64,000 nt of DNA from Deinococcus ruber (GTDB taxonomy: Bacteria; Deinococcota; Deinococci; Deinococcales; Deinococcaceae). The translations under genes and the position numbers were made by a program. Below are positions 26,320 to 34,516 of this stretch, one piece after another (position 1 is the first letter of the stretch; every line of letters starts with the position of its first letter). Below the pieces are notes generated by a model. It saw only the letters and a program-made list of their open reading frames with translations, was not told the DNA's origin and searched no databases. Location: positions 29,814 through 93,813 of the forward strand of contig NZ_BMQL01000020.1 of NCBI RefSeq assembly GCF_014648095.1. The letters are read 5' to 3'.

Positions 26320-26634
26320 ATGATTCGCACCACCCTACGGACGACGGACAATCAGCAGGTTCTGGAGATCGATGGCGTCACGCTGCTCGAAGGTGCACCG
26401 GACGTTGAACTGCTGGCGTTGATCCAGCAGCAGTTCGTGTACACCTGCTCGGCTGAAGAAGTGGCTGGATTGGAGCACGACCACACCCTGCGAATTGGTC
26501 AGCTGCTGCACCATGCGAAGGCGGCGCGGTGCGGTCTGAGCGCTACCTTCGCGGCGCAGGACGTGCTGGCCTGGCTGCGTGTTCACCATCCTGATCTCGC
26601 GCCGCTGGACGCTCATGCTGTCCACGCGTCCTGA
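26320..26634 (+). CDS. LEG/LTLLE-family small protein A (104 aa)
   Basis: ATG 26320 follows AAGGAG. The protein aligns along its length with the gene at 29638: LEIDGVTLLE against LELEGLTLLE, LLHHAKAARCGLSATFAAQDVLAWLRVHHPDLAP against LIQHAHAVSCGVIAVFEARAALAWLEARHPEYVP. It has no signal peptide; the fold is probably alpha/beta. No known family is recognised. The two paralogues stand at the two ends of a three-gene cluster, which suggests that they act with it. Confidence 0.7.
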   Translation: MIRTTLRTTDNQQVLEIDGVTLLEGAPDVELLALIQQQFVYTCSAEEVAGLEHDHTLRIGQLLHHAKAARCGLSATFAAQDVLAWLRVHHPDLAPLDAHAVHAS

Positions 26635-26706
26635 TCGCTTGAGGATGGTCGAGTCGCTCGCCATCTGCGCTGCGTGGCTGGGCTGCCGCGGCGTTCAGGG
26701 GATGCC

Positions 26707-27258
26707 ATGACCAAGCTGCTGGCCCATCTGTTTGGCTGGATCAATGCTGCGCCCGAGCGCCAGCCCAGCACGGACACCGCGGTTCGCCGGGCACTTCATC
26801 ACGTCAACGCGGCGCTGCCCGCAGCGGCGCGGTTTCAGCAGGGCTGGCTGCACGTCGAGCCGGAGGGAACAGCTGACGTCACGGTCGATCTGTTGTTTCT
26901 GGACGGTGACGTGCTGCATCACGCAGTGGGTATCGTTTGCCAGGGGCAGCCGACGCTGTGGCACAGTGGCCCGGAGGTGCCGTACTTCGGCATGAGCCAG
27001 CCATACGGTGACAGTAGCGGTGCGCCGCTGTCGTGGCAAAAGCCACTCGAGGAAGGGGCCCAGTTGATGACCCCGGTGTTGTACCGCAAAGACCGCCTCG
27101 GGAAGGCTTATGCGACGGAATTCAGCCACCAGCTGGTGTGGACCTCAGGCCGTCTCCGAGCCGTTCCGAGCGAATTTGCGCCGCGGCTGATCGGACGGAA
27201 AGACTTCCCCAAATTGAGTTTCTCGTTCGCGCCGCCGGCCGACCTGGTGGACAGATGA
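26707..27258 (+). CDS. Unrecognised protein in 26.3-29.4 kb cluster (183 aa)
   Basis: ATG 26707 follows AGGGGA and begins MTKLLAHLFGW. The N-terminal 30 residues form an amphipathic helix. The rest is alpha/beta (DVTVDLLFLDGDVLHHAVGIVC, WHSGPEVPYFGMSQPYG, TPVLYRKDRLGKAY). No catalytic signature is recognised. The stop overlaps the next ATG (ATGA), so it is made with the zinc-ribbon protein. Composition matches the neighbours. Confidence 0.7.
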   Translation: MTKLLAHLFGWINAAPERQPSTDTAVRRALHHVNAALPAAARFQQGWLHVEPEGTADVTVDLLFLDGDVLHHAVGIVCQGQPTLWHSGPEVPYFGMSQPYGDSSGAPLSWQKPLEEGAQLMTPVLYRKDRLGKAYATEFSHQLVWTSGRLRAVPSEFAPRLIGRKDFPKLSFSFAPPADLVDR

Positions 27259-27821
27259 CGCTGCTGACCTCCGCCGCCTCGGCAGCTGAACAGTCCCTCC
27301 CACCAGGCTGGACGGCGTGTGCTCCTGGGCACCCGACGTCGATCTGTTGTCCTTCCTGCGGCCTGGTATGGGGTCAGCTGGCCGAGCAGACGCTGACAGT
27401 TGCCGAAGAACGCGTCCTGCTGGAGGAAGGAACACCGCTGCTGGAGGTGCAGCGTTCGGCGAGTGGGCTGCTGACGCACGGTCGTCTGGAAACAGGCACG
27501 TGTGCTCGGTGTGACGGACGGTTCCACTTCATGCTGCTCTGGGCCCTGAAGGGAGAGGTCGTAGAGGGGTTAGAAGAGGTGCTGGCGCTGTTCCTGGCCC
27601 GTCAGCCGCTCCCAGCAGGTGCTGGTTTCAGCTTGCTCCAGAGTCCAACGGGGCTGCAGTGGCTGACACAGACCCTCCCCGTCGGCGCTCAGCGGATCGG
27701 GATGTCGTTGCCATGGGCAACAACGTCGTCAACGGCACAGGCGTGGATGCAGGAACAAGCGGCGGCCGCGCTCGGCGTGTTGGTCGGCACAGGCAGAAGG
27801 CATGCACTTGCGTCCAGCTAG
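27255..27821 (+). CDS. Zinc-ribbon-containing protein (188 aa)
   Basis: CCPSCG (about 31-36) and CARCDG (about 82-87) form two CxxC knuckles about 50 residues apart, which is the layout of a zinc ribbon with an inserted beta segment. The C-terminal half is helical, with AEVL-type repeats of small hydrophobic residues. The start is set by the ATGA overlap with the previous gene. The 3' end overlaps the next gene by 20 bases. Zinc ribbons of this size often mediate protein or nucleic-acid contacts. The role here is unknown. Confidence 0.7.
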   Translation: MTLLTSAASAAEQSLPPGWTACAPGHPTSICCPSCGLVWGQLAEQTLTVAEERVLLEEGTPLLEVQRSASGLLTHGRLETGTCARCDGRFHFMLLWALKGEVVEGLEEVLALFLARQPLPAGAGFSLLQSPTGLQWLTQTLPVGAQRIGMSLPWATTSSTAQAWMQEQAAAALGVLVGTGRRHALASS

Positions 27822-29439
27822 TCGGGCGCTGTTCCTGGTACCGCTCGCTGGGCCTGAATGGCCGGTCCTGATCTGTACGTTTGGGGAGTGGCTGCCCGAA
27901 GCCGAGATGCATGTACGCGCGGACGCGGACTTCGACAAAGACGCGCTGATCGACCGAACGGACGGTGTGATGGGCGTCTTTGTCGAAGTCGGAATGCAGA
28001 ACGAGGACGTCCGGGCCTTCGGTTTTGGACGGGACGTTCCGGCGGCGTACCGAGCAGCAGCAGCACAGTTGGGCTTCCACGGATTCCCGGAGTTGCTGGA
28101 CGAGACTGTGGACCGGTTGAATGTCGTGCTGGCGCCGTTTGGAGTGGTGTTGAGCCAGGAGGGGTCGGGACGCGTTGTGAGCCGACGAACGGATGGGCTG
28201 TGGCTGGGCGCGCACCCGCTCCTAGTGCATGAGCCTGAGGAGGCGCTCCTCGACGGCCTGCTGAACCTCACAGACGTTCCAGGAGGCCAGAAGGTGGCAC
28301 CTGGCCAGACGCAGCTCACACCGCTGGGGCTGTCAGTGGACGCGCTGGGCCGTCGACTGCAGACACGGGACGCCTGGTCGATCCCGTGTTGGTGGGATGA
28401 CCGGGACCAACTTCGGGTGATGCTGGGCAACGCCTCCCCACAGCCGCTGGTCCACACGCAGCATCAGACCACCTGGCTTGATCTGAAGGTCGTGGTCTGG
28501 ATTCAGACACATGAGCGATCACATCGGCAACCGCACAGTCAGTTCTGGAACCGATTTGATGTGGCGAACCGTGTGCTGGAAGAGGTCGGGCTGAAGGTCA
28601 CACCGAGCCTGACAACCACCGTGGCGGTGAACGTGGTGACCCGAACGGGGCTACAGGTCGCCCAGGGCGTGCTCACGACGCAGGGAACGGTGGAGGTGCA
28701 TCGAGGGCAGCCGCTGCTTGAAACGAACGCGGCGGATGCCGAACGACCGATCTTGAATGCAGATGGTGTGGCCGCCGTCTTAGGGCAATGGCCGGGGAAC
28801 GCACATGCCCTCTGTTTTGCCGAAAGGGGTTCACACCTGGATGAACAGGCCGAGCTGCAGGACTGTGTTTGGCGGACGGTGCGGCTCTGGGATGCGAACG
28901 AGCAGGTGCGCTGTCGCCTGTTCGTCGGCGTGCGTACCACGCTCGAACCCGAAGTCGTGCAGGCGGTAATTGCGGAAGTGCAGTGGCTGTCCGATCAGCT
29001 GACGCGTCCAGCGGGGCTGGCCGTGGGGCTGAGTGCCATCGACGTGGCCGAGCTGCTCGGGACGTGGGCGGGCTGTCAACCCATCACCTCACTGGCCAGC
29101 CCCGCTGTGGATCAGGATGTGGAATTGTGGGGTCTGCGTTCCTTGGTTAATCCGCAGGAGCGGCGCTTGACGCAGCCTGAGGTCAGGGCAGCCGTGCTGG
29201 AGCGGCACCTCCGGCGGATGCAAATAGTCATCGAATCTGGGTGTGATCCTGTGCTGCTGGAGCGCGTTGTCGCCCAGCGCTCGCTGCTCCGGACGTTGAT
29301 CGCTTCCGAAGACCTCTCGATCAGCCAACCGTCGGCGAAAAGGGTTCAGTTGCCTGTTCAAGCTGCGCCGCGTCCTCTGAGTGAATCCCGTCGGAGCAAC
29401 GGCCTGCGTAGGTGGTGGCGGGCCCTGCTTGCCCGGTAA
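27802..29439 (+). CDS. Large unrecognised protein (545 aa) of the same cluster
   Basis: ATG 27802 lies inside the end of the zinc-ribbon gene, a translationally coupled arrangement. The N-terminal 60 residues are beta-rich (ALFLVPLAGPEWPVLICTFGEWLPEAE). The sequence stays soluble throughout and ends in a basic tail (RRSNGLRRWWRALLAR) that could bind nucleic acid or a membrane surface. No P-loop, nuclease or protease motif is visible. The TTTVAVNVVTRTG segment around residue 275 is beta. The 4-gene string 26320-29439 looks like one transcription unit starting at the box at 26230. The function is unknown. Confidence 0.7.
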   Translation: MHLRPASRALFLVPLAGPEWPVLICTFGEWLPEAEMHVRADADFDKDALIDRTDGVMGVFVEVGMQNEDVRAFGFGRDVPAAYRAAAAQLGFHGFPELLDETVDRLNVVLAPFGVVLSQEGSGRVVSRRTDGLWLGAHPLLVHEPEEALLDGLLNLTDVPGGQKVAPGQTQLTPLGLSVDALGRRLQTRDAWSIPCWWDDRDQLRVMLGNASPQPLVHTQHQTTWLDLKVVVWIQTHERSHRQPHSQFWNRFDVANRVLEEVGLKVTPSLTTTVAVNVVTRTGLQVAQGVLTTQGTVEVHRGQPLLETNAADAERPILNADGVAAVLGQWPGNAHALCFAERGSHLDEQAELQDCVWRTVRLWDANEQVRCRLFVGVRTTLEPEVVQAVIAEVQWLSDQLTRPAGLAVGLSAIDVAELLGTWAGCQPITSLASPAVDQDVELWGLRSLVNPQERRLTQPEVRAAVLERHLRRMQIVIESGCDPVLLERVVAQRSLLRTLIASEDLSISQPSAKRVQLPVQAAPRPLSESRRSNGLRRWWRALLAR

Positions 29440-29637
29440 GTGCCGAACACGGTGCCCGTCTCTGCCTTCGCGCTCACTTCGTCATCTTCGGAGCGCAGCC
29501 GCAGCCTGAACCGTCGATCCAGCACAGCGGCAGCTCCTACGCGGAGAGAACTGCCATCTGCTGAATGCAGAAGGTAGCCGTTAAGCTGCACATTCCCATC
29601 GTCTCATACCCTGAGTTTTTCCAGAGGAGTCAGTGTG

Positions 29638-29985
29638 ATGGTTCAAACCGTTCTGCAGACCGATGACCAGTGCCACCATCTCGAGCTGGAGGGTCTGACC
29701 CTCCTCGAACACGCCCGACTCGACGAACTCGCCTCGCTGCCGCACGGTGCCTTCCAGATTCACTACCCGTCGAATGAACTCTCTCGGCTCAAGGTCGATC
29801 GTCAGGTGCCGATGTCCTTATTGATACAACACGCGCACGCTGTGTCGTGCGGCGTGATTGCCGTTTTCGAGGCGAGAGCGGCACTGGCATGGCTGGAGGC
29901 ACGTCACCCTGAATACGTCCCGGAAGGTCTGAAAGGGGCGGGCGTTGTCAGACCTGCCCACAACGGCAGGAAGGCACAGCGGTAG
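29638..29985 (+). CDS. LEG/LTLLE-family small protein B (115 aa)
   Basis: It is a paralogue of the 26320 protein (LELEGLTLLEHARLDELASL; SCGVIAVFEARAALAWLEARHPEY). It is preceded by GAGGAG. ATG 29638 or the adjacent GTG 29635 can start it. It has a longer basic tail (HNGRKAQR) than its sibling. The 200 bases before it show no ACCACCACC box, so control may differ from the sibling. The function is unknown. Confidence 0.7.
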   Translation: MVQTVLQTDDQCHHLELEGLTLLEHARLDELASLPHGAFQIHYPSNELSRLKVDRQVPMSLLIQHAHAVSCGVIAVFEARAALAWLEARHPEYVPEGLKGAGVVRPAHNGRKAQR

Positions 29986-30026
29986 ATCCGGCGACATTCA
30001 GCGCCAAAACATGTCATGTTGACAGC

Positions 30027-31853
30027 ATGAGCCTGCCACCCAATCTCGCAGAGCTGGCCGTCAGCATGCATCACAATCCGGGCGTCTATGCCCTCCTGTT
30101 GGGCAGCGGCCTGAGTCTCTCGGCGGGCATTCCGACCGCCTGGGGCATTGTCGAGAACCTGATCCGGCAACTGGCGGTCACCAACGGCGTCTCGCCACTT
30201 CCGGAAGGAGACGCCCTCTTCACGTGGTATCGGGACACCTACAGCACGGAAGCTTCCTACAGTGACCTCATCACCAGAATCGAACCCACCCAGGCCGGGC
30301 AGCACCGCCTGCTGCGCGGCTATTTCGAGCAGCAGAATGCTGACGGTCAACTGGTGCCGCACGCACCTAGCCCCGCGCACCGCGCCATCGCCCAGTTGTG
30401 CCAGGCGGGTTTGCTGCGCGTGATTGTCACCACCAATTTCGACCGTCTGCTCGAACAGGCACTGGCGGATGTTCACGTCATTCCTACCGTGATCTCCAAC
30501 GCGCAGGAAATCCCCGCCGCGCCCCCACTCGTGCACGGCGGCGTCTTCATCCTCAAATTGCACGGCGACTATCTCAAGGACGACGTGAGGAACAGCGTCG
30601 CCGATCTCGAACAGTATCCCGCAGATCTTCAGGCCTATCTGAACCGCATTCTGGACGAATTCGGTCTGATCGTCTGCGGCTGGAGTGGTGAGTGGGATCA
30701 TGCGTTGCGAAACAGTATTTTGAACACGCCGAACCGGCGGTATCCGCTGGTGTGGAGCGCGTACCGTGAGCCGAGCGCAAAGGCGAAGGAATTGATCGAC
30801 GCGCGGCGAGGCCATGTCGTGACCGGGTTGGACGCCGATTCCTTCTTTAATCTGCTGGAAGGTCGGGTGCTGGCCCTGCGCGACCTGCATTACACGCCGC
30901 CCCGTGATGCCGCTGCGCTCGCGGCGGAGGTCAAGCGCTTCATGGCGAATCCGCTGCGGGACGGCGCGCGCCTGACGGATCTGATCGAGCGCACCTGCGA
31001 CGATCTGAAAGACGCCATCCACGGAGAGGCCAGGCCGCCTGCACCGGACGAACACGGTATCCGGCGTGGCTTGGAATGGAGCGTGAACGTGTCTGTTCCG
31101 CTGCTGCATGTGCTCGGCGCGGTACTGAAGTATGACCGCGCAGGAACATGGACGGCGACACTACGCGAAGCGTTGACGCGCATCGACTGGGATGTGCATA
31201 TGCTTCCCTTTGCAATGACGGACACCGAGCGGCAACTACGCCGACTCCCGGTGCTGCTGATCGGCCTGGCGGCAGCCGGACTTGGAGCCGCATATGACAA
31301 GCCGGAGATCCTGACGTTTCTGCAAGCCGACCCGTACCGGCAGCCGAACATGCTGCGGTACTCTCCCGTCGAGGCGCTGCTGCGCTCGAACTCACTGGAT
31401 GACCTCGTGAGAACGGGCGATCTTTCAAAGGGAAGTATGCCGGTACGCTACTGGGCAGCCGACGTACTGATGCGGGAACTTGCGCCGTACCTCAACCCGG
31501 CCACCGCACTGGAAGATCTGCGGGTGGGCGAACTGCTGGTGGCGCTGATAGCCCTCGACGAAGTGGTATCTCAGCGGTTCATGGAGACGATGCTTAACGG
31601 CAGAGCCGCCGTCACGGGAACCCAGCTGTACCGTCTTCAGCCTCAACGCGGCTGTGCACGTCTCCTGCAGCTGTTCAAGCCGGGACTGGAGGACATGCAG
31701 GCGCGGCTCGGGCTTCAGCAGGACCGTCGTCTTCTGGCAGCCGCCTACGATCAGGCTGCGGTTGCGGCCTTCAATCCCCGCTACGACTTCGGAACGGAAG
31801 GATTTCGGGCCGAGATGGCGGCTCTGGTCAGCAGCATGTCCGGTGAAGCGTAG
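30027..31853 (+). CDS. SIR2-domain protein, likely anti-phage NADase
   Basis: The first 290 or so of 608 residues are a SIR2-like domain. LLLGSGLSLSAGIPT (23-37) is the nucleotide-binding GxG loop, VTTNFDRLLEQ (134-144) carries the Asn/Asp pair of the active site, ILKLHGDY (175-182) holds the catalytic-type histidine, and LIVCGWSGEWD is the late strand motif. The remaining 310 residues are helical without a named domain. Stand-alone SIR2 proteins of this size in bacteria often deplete NAD during phage infection; that is family knowledge, and activity here is inferred. It begins 41 bases after the preceding gene and opens the defence-like region. Confidence 0.8.
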   Translation: MSLPPNLAELAVSMHHNPGVYALLLGSGLSLSAGIPTAWGIVENLIRQLAVTNGVSPLPEGDALFTWYRDTYSTEASYSDLITRIEPTQAGQHRLLRGYFEQQNADGQLVPHAPSPAHRAIAQLCQAGLLRVIVTTNFDRLLEQALADVHVIPTVISNAQEIPAAPPLVHGGVFILKLHGDYLKDDVRNSVADLEQYPADLQAYLNRILDEFGLIVCGWSGEWDHALRNSILNTPNRRYPLVWSAYREPSAKAKELIDARRGHVVTGLDADSFFNLLEGRVLALRDLHYTPPRDAAALAAEVKRFMANPLRDGARLTDLIERTCDDLKDAIHGEARPPAPDEHGIRRGLEWSVNVSVPLLHVLGAVLKYDRAGTWTATLREALTRIDWDVHMLPFAMTDTERQLRRLPVLLIGLAAAGLGAAYDKPEILTFLQADPYRQPNMLRYSPVEALLRSNSLDDLVRTGDLSKGSMPVRYWAADVLMRELAPYLNPATALEDLRVGELLVALIALDEVVSQRFMETMLNGRAAVTGTQLYRLQPQRGCARLLQLFKPGLEDMQARLGLQQDRRLLAAAYDQAAVAAFNPRYDFGTEGFRAEMAALVSSMSGEA

Positions 31854-31953
31854 GTTGCAGGAGGCACGTCCTGCTCGGCTGAAGCTTCCTTTCCCTGATC
31901 TATCATGGTGGTGTTCAGACCGAACGGCTGGCACTGGACACAGGAGGTGCCCG

Positions 31954-32190
31954 ATCAGTACCGAAACACCCGAGTTGTTCTGGCTGGTGGCGCGCAGTCC
32001 GCAGGGGAACGTCTGCGGCGTAAGTGCCGACCATCCCAAGTATGGGCAGGGTTTCAGAACCGCCCATGAACGCGCCGGGCAGACGGTCGAGCGCTACACC
32101 AGGGACGAAATGCGCGTGCATTTTCCTCCAGTGGAACGCGTGTCGATCCACCCCGGGCCAGCCGGCGAAACAAGTGATGCGCGCCCCTGA
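31954..32190 (+). CDS. Small protein with probable ATC start (78 aa)
   Basis: A perfect AGGAGGTG stands 5 bases before an in-frame ATC at 31954. The encoded sequence is protein-like (ELFWLVARSPQGNVCGVSADHPKYGQGF, then RDEMRVHFPPVERVSIHP). No ATG lies nearby in this frame, although a TTG occurs at codon 8. The rival frame from ATG 31905 gives only 54 residues of poor composition. ATC is a rare start, so the start is uncertain. The function is unknown. Confidence 0.45.
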   Translation: MSTETPELFWLVARSPQGNVCGVSADHPKYGQGFRTAHERAGQTVERYTRDEMRVHFPPVERVSIHPGPAGETSDARP

Positions 32191-32309
32191 AGGGTGCCAG
32201 AGCTTCAGCAGAACGGTGAGCGATCAGATCGCTGAACAGACGTATGTGCCGTACGGCGTATGAATGAGGGAACGTGGGTCTTGCCTGGAACGGTGGCCCC
32301 AGAGCTGTC

Positions 32310-32795
32310 CTACCGGGGCTGGAACGACTGATCCTGCACCGTCAGTAGTACGTTGCCGCTGGCCTGCGCCTGACAGTCTGCGGAGAAGGACAGTGTGCCT
32401 TGGGTGCCGCTGATCAGCGGCGTCGGCACAGAGCTGCCGGTGTACATCGCCAGCCGAACACAACGCCGGAGGGTGTTCGGCTCGATCTGAAGGCCGATGA
32501 AGTTCCGCAGGAAGTCCCGCACGACCGACTGGTTCCAGCTAGACGGCGGGAGATCGAGGGACGCGCTGATGATGGCCATGTTGCTCTCACGCCCGACGAT
32601 CAGGGTGCCGCCGTGGATGGCGTAGGTGTAGGAGAGGAGCCCCAGCGTTTCCGGCAGGATGGTTCGGCGGTCCCGCAGCGTGCAAGCGTAGGTGGTGCAG
32701 AAGTTGCCCTGGACAACGCTCGTTTTGCTGCTCAGCAGCGGGGTCGCTGCGGCGGTGCTGAGCACCAAAAATACAGGAAGGAGCGGGAGGCGCAT
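32310..32795 (-). CDS. Secreted protein, paralogue 1 of the island-flanking pair (161 aa)
   Basis: A signal peptide (MRLPLLPVFLVLSTAAATP) precedes a mature part very similar to the 48697-49185 protein. Identical or near-identical stretches include IVGRESNMAIISASL, FIGLQIEPN, LRRCVRLAMYTGSS and VxDQSFQPR at the end. Four cysteines are conserved between the two, so disulfides are likely in the exported form. ATG 32795 is chosen over the long upstream frame because a TACACT -10 lies 7 bases before it, as in the paralogue. The function is unknown. Confidence 0.8.
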   Translation of the reverse strand: MRLPLLPVFLVLSTAAATPLLSSKTSVVQGNFCTTYACTLRDRRTILPETLGLLSYTYAIHGGTLIVGRESNMAIISASLDLPPSSWNQSVVRDFLRNFIGLQIEPNTLRRCVRLAMYTGSSVPTPLISGTQGTLSFSADCQAQASGNVLLTVQDQSFQPR

Positions 32796-32802
32796 AGCGA
32801 GC

Positions 32803-32808
32803 AGTGTA
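32803..32808 (-). promoter_or_regulatory. -10 element TACACT, leaderless
   Basis: On the minus strand GGCTACACTG stands 7 bases before ATG 32795. The paralogue at 49185 keeps the same GGCTACACTG sequence while surrounding non-coding bases differ, which supports a functional promoter. Confidence 0.65.
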
Positions 32809-33022
32809 GCCAGAGCAGCACGGCAACGCTGCCAGATATTCGAGCATGCGGGCACACCTGGCCAGTGAGGACAGGCACTCCGTCTCTTGTGTGGCGATCC
32901 GCCCCACTGGAGGACACTGACTGAGAAGACCAAGAACTCGGTGCCCGGCTGGAATGGGGAAAGGCTGCCGAGCAATCTCCAGGAAGGATGAGCAACGCCC
33001 TGCGAGAACTGACGTTTTCGTC

Positions 33023-33050
33023 TTGCCTTGATCGTTTGACCTCGTACACT
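33023..33050 (+). promoter_or_regulatory. Promoter TTGCCT-N16-TACACT, leaderless
   Basis: TTGCCT (33023-33028), a 16-base spacer and TACACT (33045-33050) stand 8 bases before the ATG at 33059. There is no ribosome site, so the message is probably leaderless. Confidence 0.6.
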
Positions 33051-33058
33051 GGCAGAAG

Positions 33059-34195
33059 ATGACGTCAGGTAGGCAAGGGCGGCAAGTTCCCGCGACGGAG
33101 CGGGGCGTGCCGTATGCCACAGATGTGGCGGGCCGGATTGTTCATCCAGCCCAAGCGTCGAAAACGGAACGCTACCGGTGTCTGGTGTGTAGCCAGCCCG
33201 TGTCATTGCGAGCTGGGGAAGTGTATCGCCCCTATTTCACGCACGGCCCGGAAACGACCTGCCGGGCGACAGGGGAGAGCGTCCTGCACGCGGCGTTCAA
33301 GGCACTGCTCCTGCAGCAGTTGCAGCGTGAGCGCCGGTTCACACTGGAGTTGCGCTGTCCGGCGTGCAAGGAACGCAGCGTGACGACGTATGTGCTGCCC
33401 GAGACGGATGAAGTGACTGCTGAGCAGCCGATCTTGCAGTTTCGCGCGGATGTTGCGGTGGTCCGTGACCAGCGGGTCGTGATGGTGTTCGAGGTGTATG
33501 TCAGCCACGCCGTGGATCTCCAGAAGGCGGCTGCACTGGAAGCCGCCGGGGTGCCATGGGTGGAACTCGAAGCAGACCTGTCTGAGCACATGGAGTTGCC
33601 AGTGTTGCAGGTGGTGGCGAGCAATTGGCTGCGCTGGTGTCCGTGTCGACACTGTGGCTGCACAGCGGTGATTCAGTCTAAGCAGCGAGCAGCGATGGAG
33701 CGGTTACAGCACCAGCTGGAAGAGCAGGAGGCAGCCCGGCGGGCGAAGGAAGCGTACTGGCGCTCTGTGGAGCAGCTTCGGCAGGTGACGCAGCGGCGGG
33801 TGGAAATGTCGCAGCGTGCACAGGGCACGTACAGAGCTGTGGTTGCACAAAGGCCGAGCTATTGGCTGACGAAGCGGTGTCCGGAGTACGAGGCGTTTGA
33901 GCGGCCGCTGTATGTGGTGGTGCAGGGGCGACAGTTGTTGGCCCATCCTGGGTTGTGGCCGGGCAGACTGGTGTTGTGCGATGACGTGCAGGGGCGGTAT
34001 GTCTTGGCGGGTGGGACAGTGCGGCGGGTGTTGGCGAATGGGCAGGCGGTGGATCAGCGGGAGATGCTGAGTGAGGTGCTGAATGACGTGTTGGAGGGGC
34101 GGCGGGTGGTGTCGGTAGAGGCAGGGATATGGGTCAGTGAGTTGGTCGGATGGCTGGAAGGGGGGGCATTGGGGGAGAGAGGAAGAAGGAAGTAG
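33059..34195 (+). CDS. CoiA-like zinc-ribbon nuclease-family protein (378 aa)
   Basis: The N-terminus has a treble CxxC ribbon (YRCLVCSQPVSLRAG) leading to FTHGPETTCRATGESVLHAAFKALL, the FxH...ES..H...K pattern of CoiA-family proteins. A second zinc pair (CPACKE) follows. Then comes a PD-(D/E)XK-like core: FRADVAVVRDQRVVMVFEVYVSHAVD, with Asp and Glu in the expected places but Tyr-Val where Lys is common. A third cysteine cluster (CPCRHCGC) lies near residue 200, followed by a coiled coil (ERLQHQLEEQEAARRAKEAYWRSVEQL). CoiA proteins help DNA processing in transformation; related ones occur in defence loci. Which applies here is unknown. Confidence 0.7.
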   Translation: MTSGRQGRQVPATERGVPYATDVAGRIVHPAQASKTERYRCLVCSQPVSLRAGEVYRPYFTHGPETTCRATGESVLHAAFKALLLQQLQRERRFTLELRCPACKERSVTTYVLPETDEVTAEQPILQFRADVAVVRDQRVVMVFEVYVSHAVDLQKAAALEAAGVPWVELEADLSEHMELPVLQVVASNWLRWCPCRHCGCTAVIQSKQRAAMERLQHQLEEQEAARRAKEAYWRSVEQLRQVTQRRVEMSQRAQGTYRAVVAQRPSYWLTKRCPEYEAFERPLYVVVQGRQLLAHPGLWPGRLVLCDDVQGRYVLAGGTVRRVLANGQAVDQREMLSEVLNDVLEGRRVVSVEAGIWVSELVGWLEGGALGERGRRK

Positions 34196-34516
34196 AATAT
34201 ATACATACGATGGAATACACTCACCATCCCAGCACCACTTTCCCTTCCTTCCCCATAAACCAGGAGAGATGACACAAGTGACGAATCCACCAGAGCTCGA
34301 GCACTTTTGAACGCGCGGAGATGAGGCATCGCTTCCCAGAGCCACCACACAGACAGGGGCACGCTTGAGTTTCGTATTTTCTGAGCGTCAAGCAGCAGTT
34401 CTCCAGGCACAGTCCGCACATACGAGGCTGTATCTAACAAAAGTTCAGGCACAAGCAGGTAGTAATTGCGTGTTTGAGATAGCCGAAGTCTTTAAAATCA
34501 GATCAATGGAGCTTCT
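34196..34516. other. Intergenic gap marking the onset of AT-rich DNA
   Basis: GC content falls sharply across this gap. I see no gene with a plausible start, apart from a 13-codon frame after AGGAGAG that is too short and too close to be convincing. Confidence 0.5.

Noticed and set aside
29904..31109. 401-codon minus-strand frame opposite the SIR2 gene
   Set aside because: The plus strand carries clear SIR2 motifs; the antisense frame has none.
31905..32068. 54-codon frame from ATG 31905
   Set aside because: Poor protein composition and no ribosome site; the overlapping frame behind AGGAGGTG is better.
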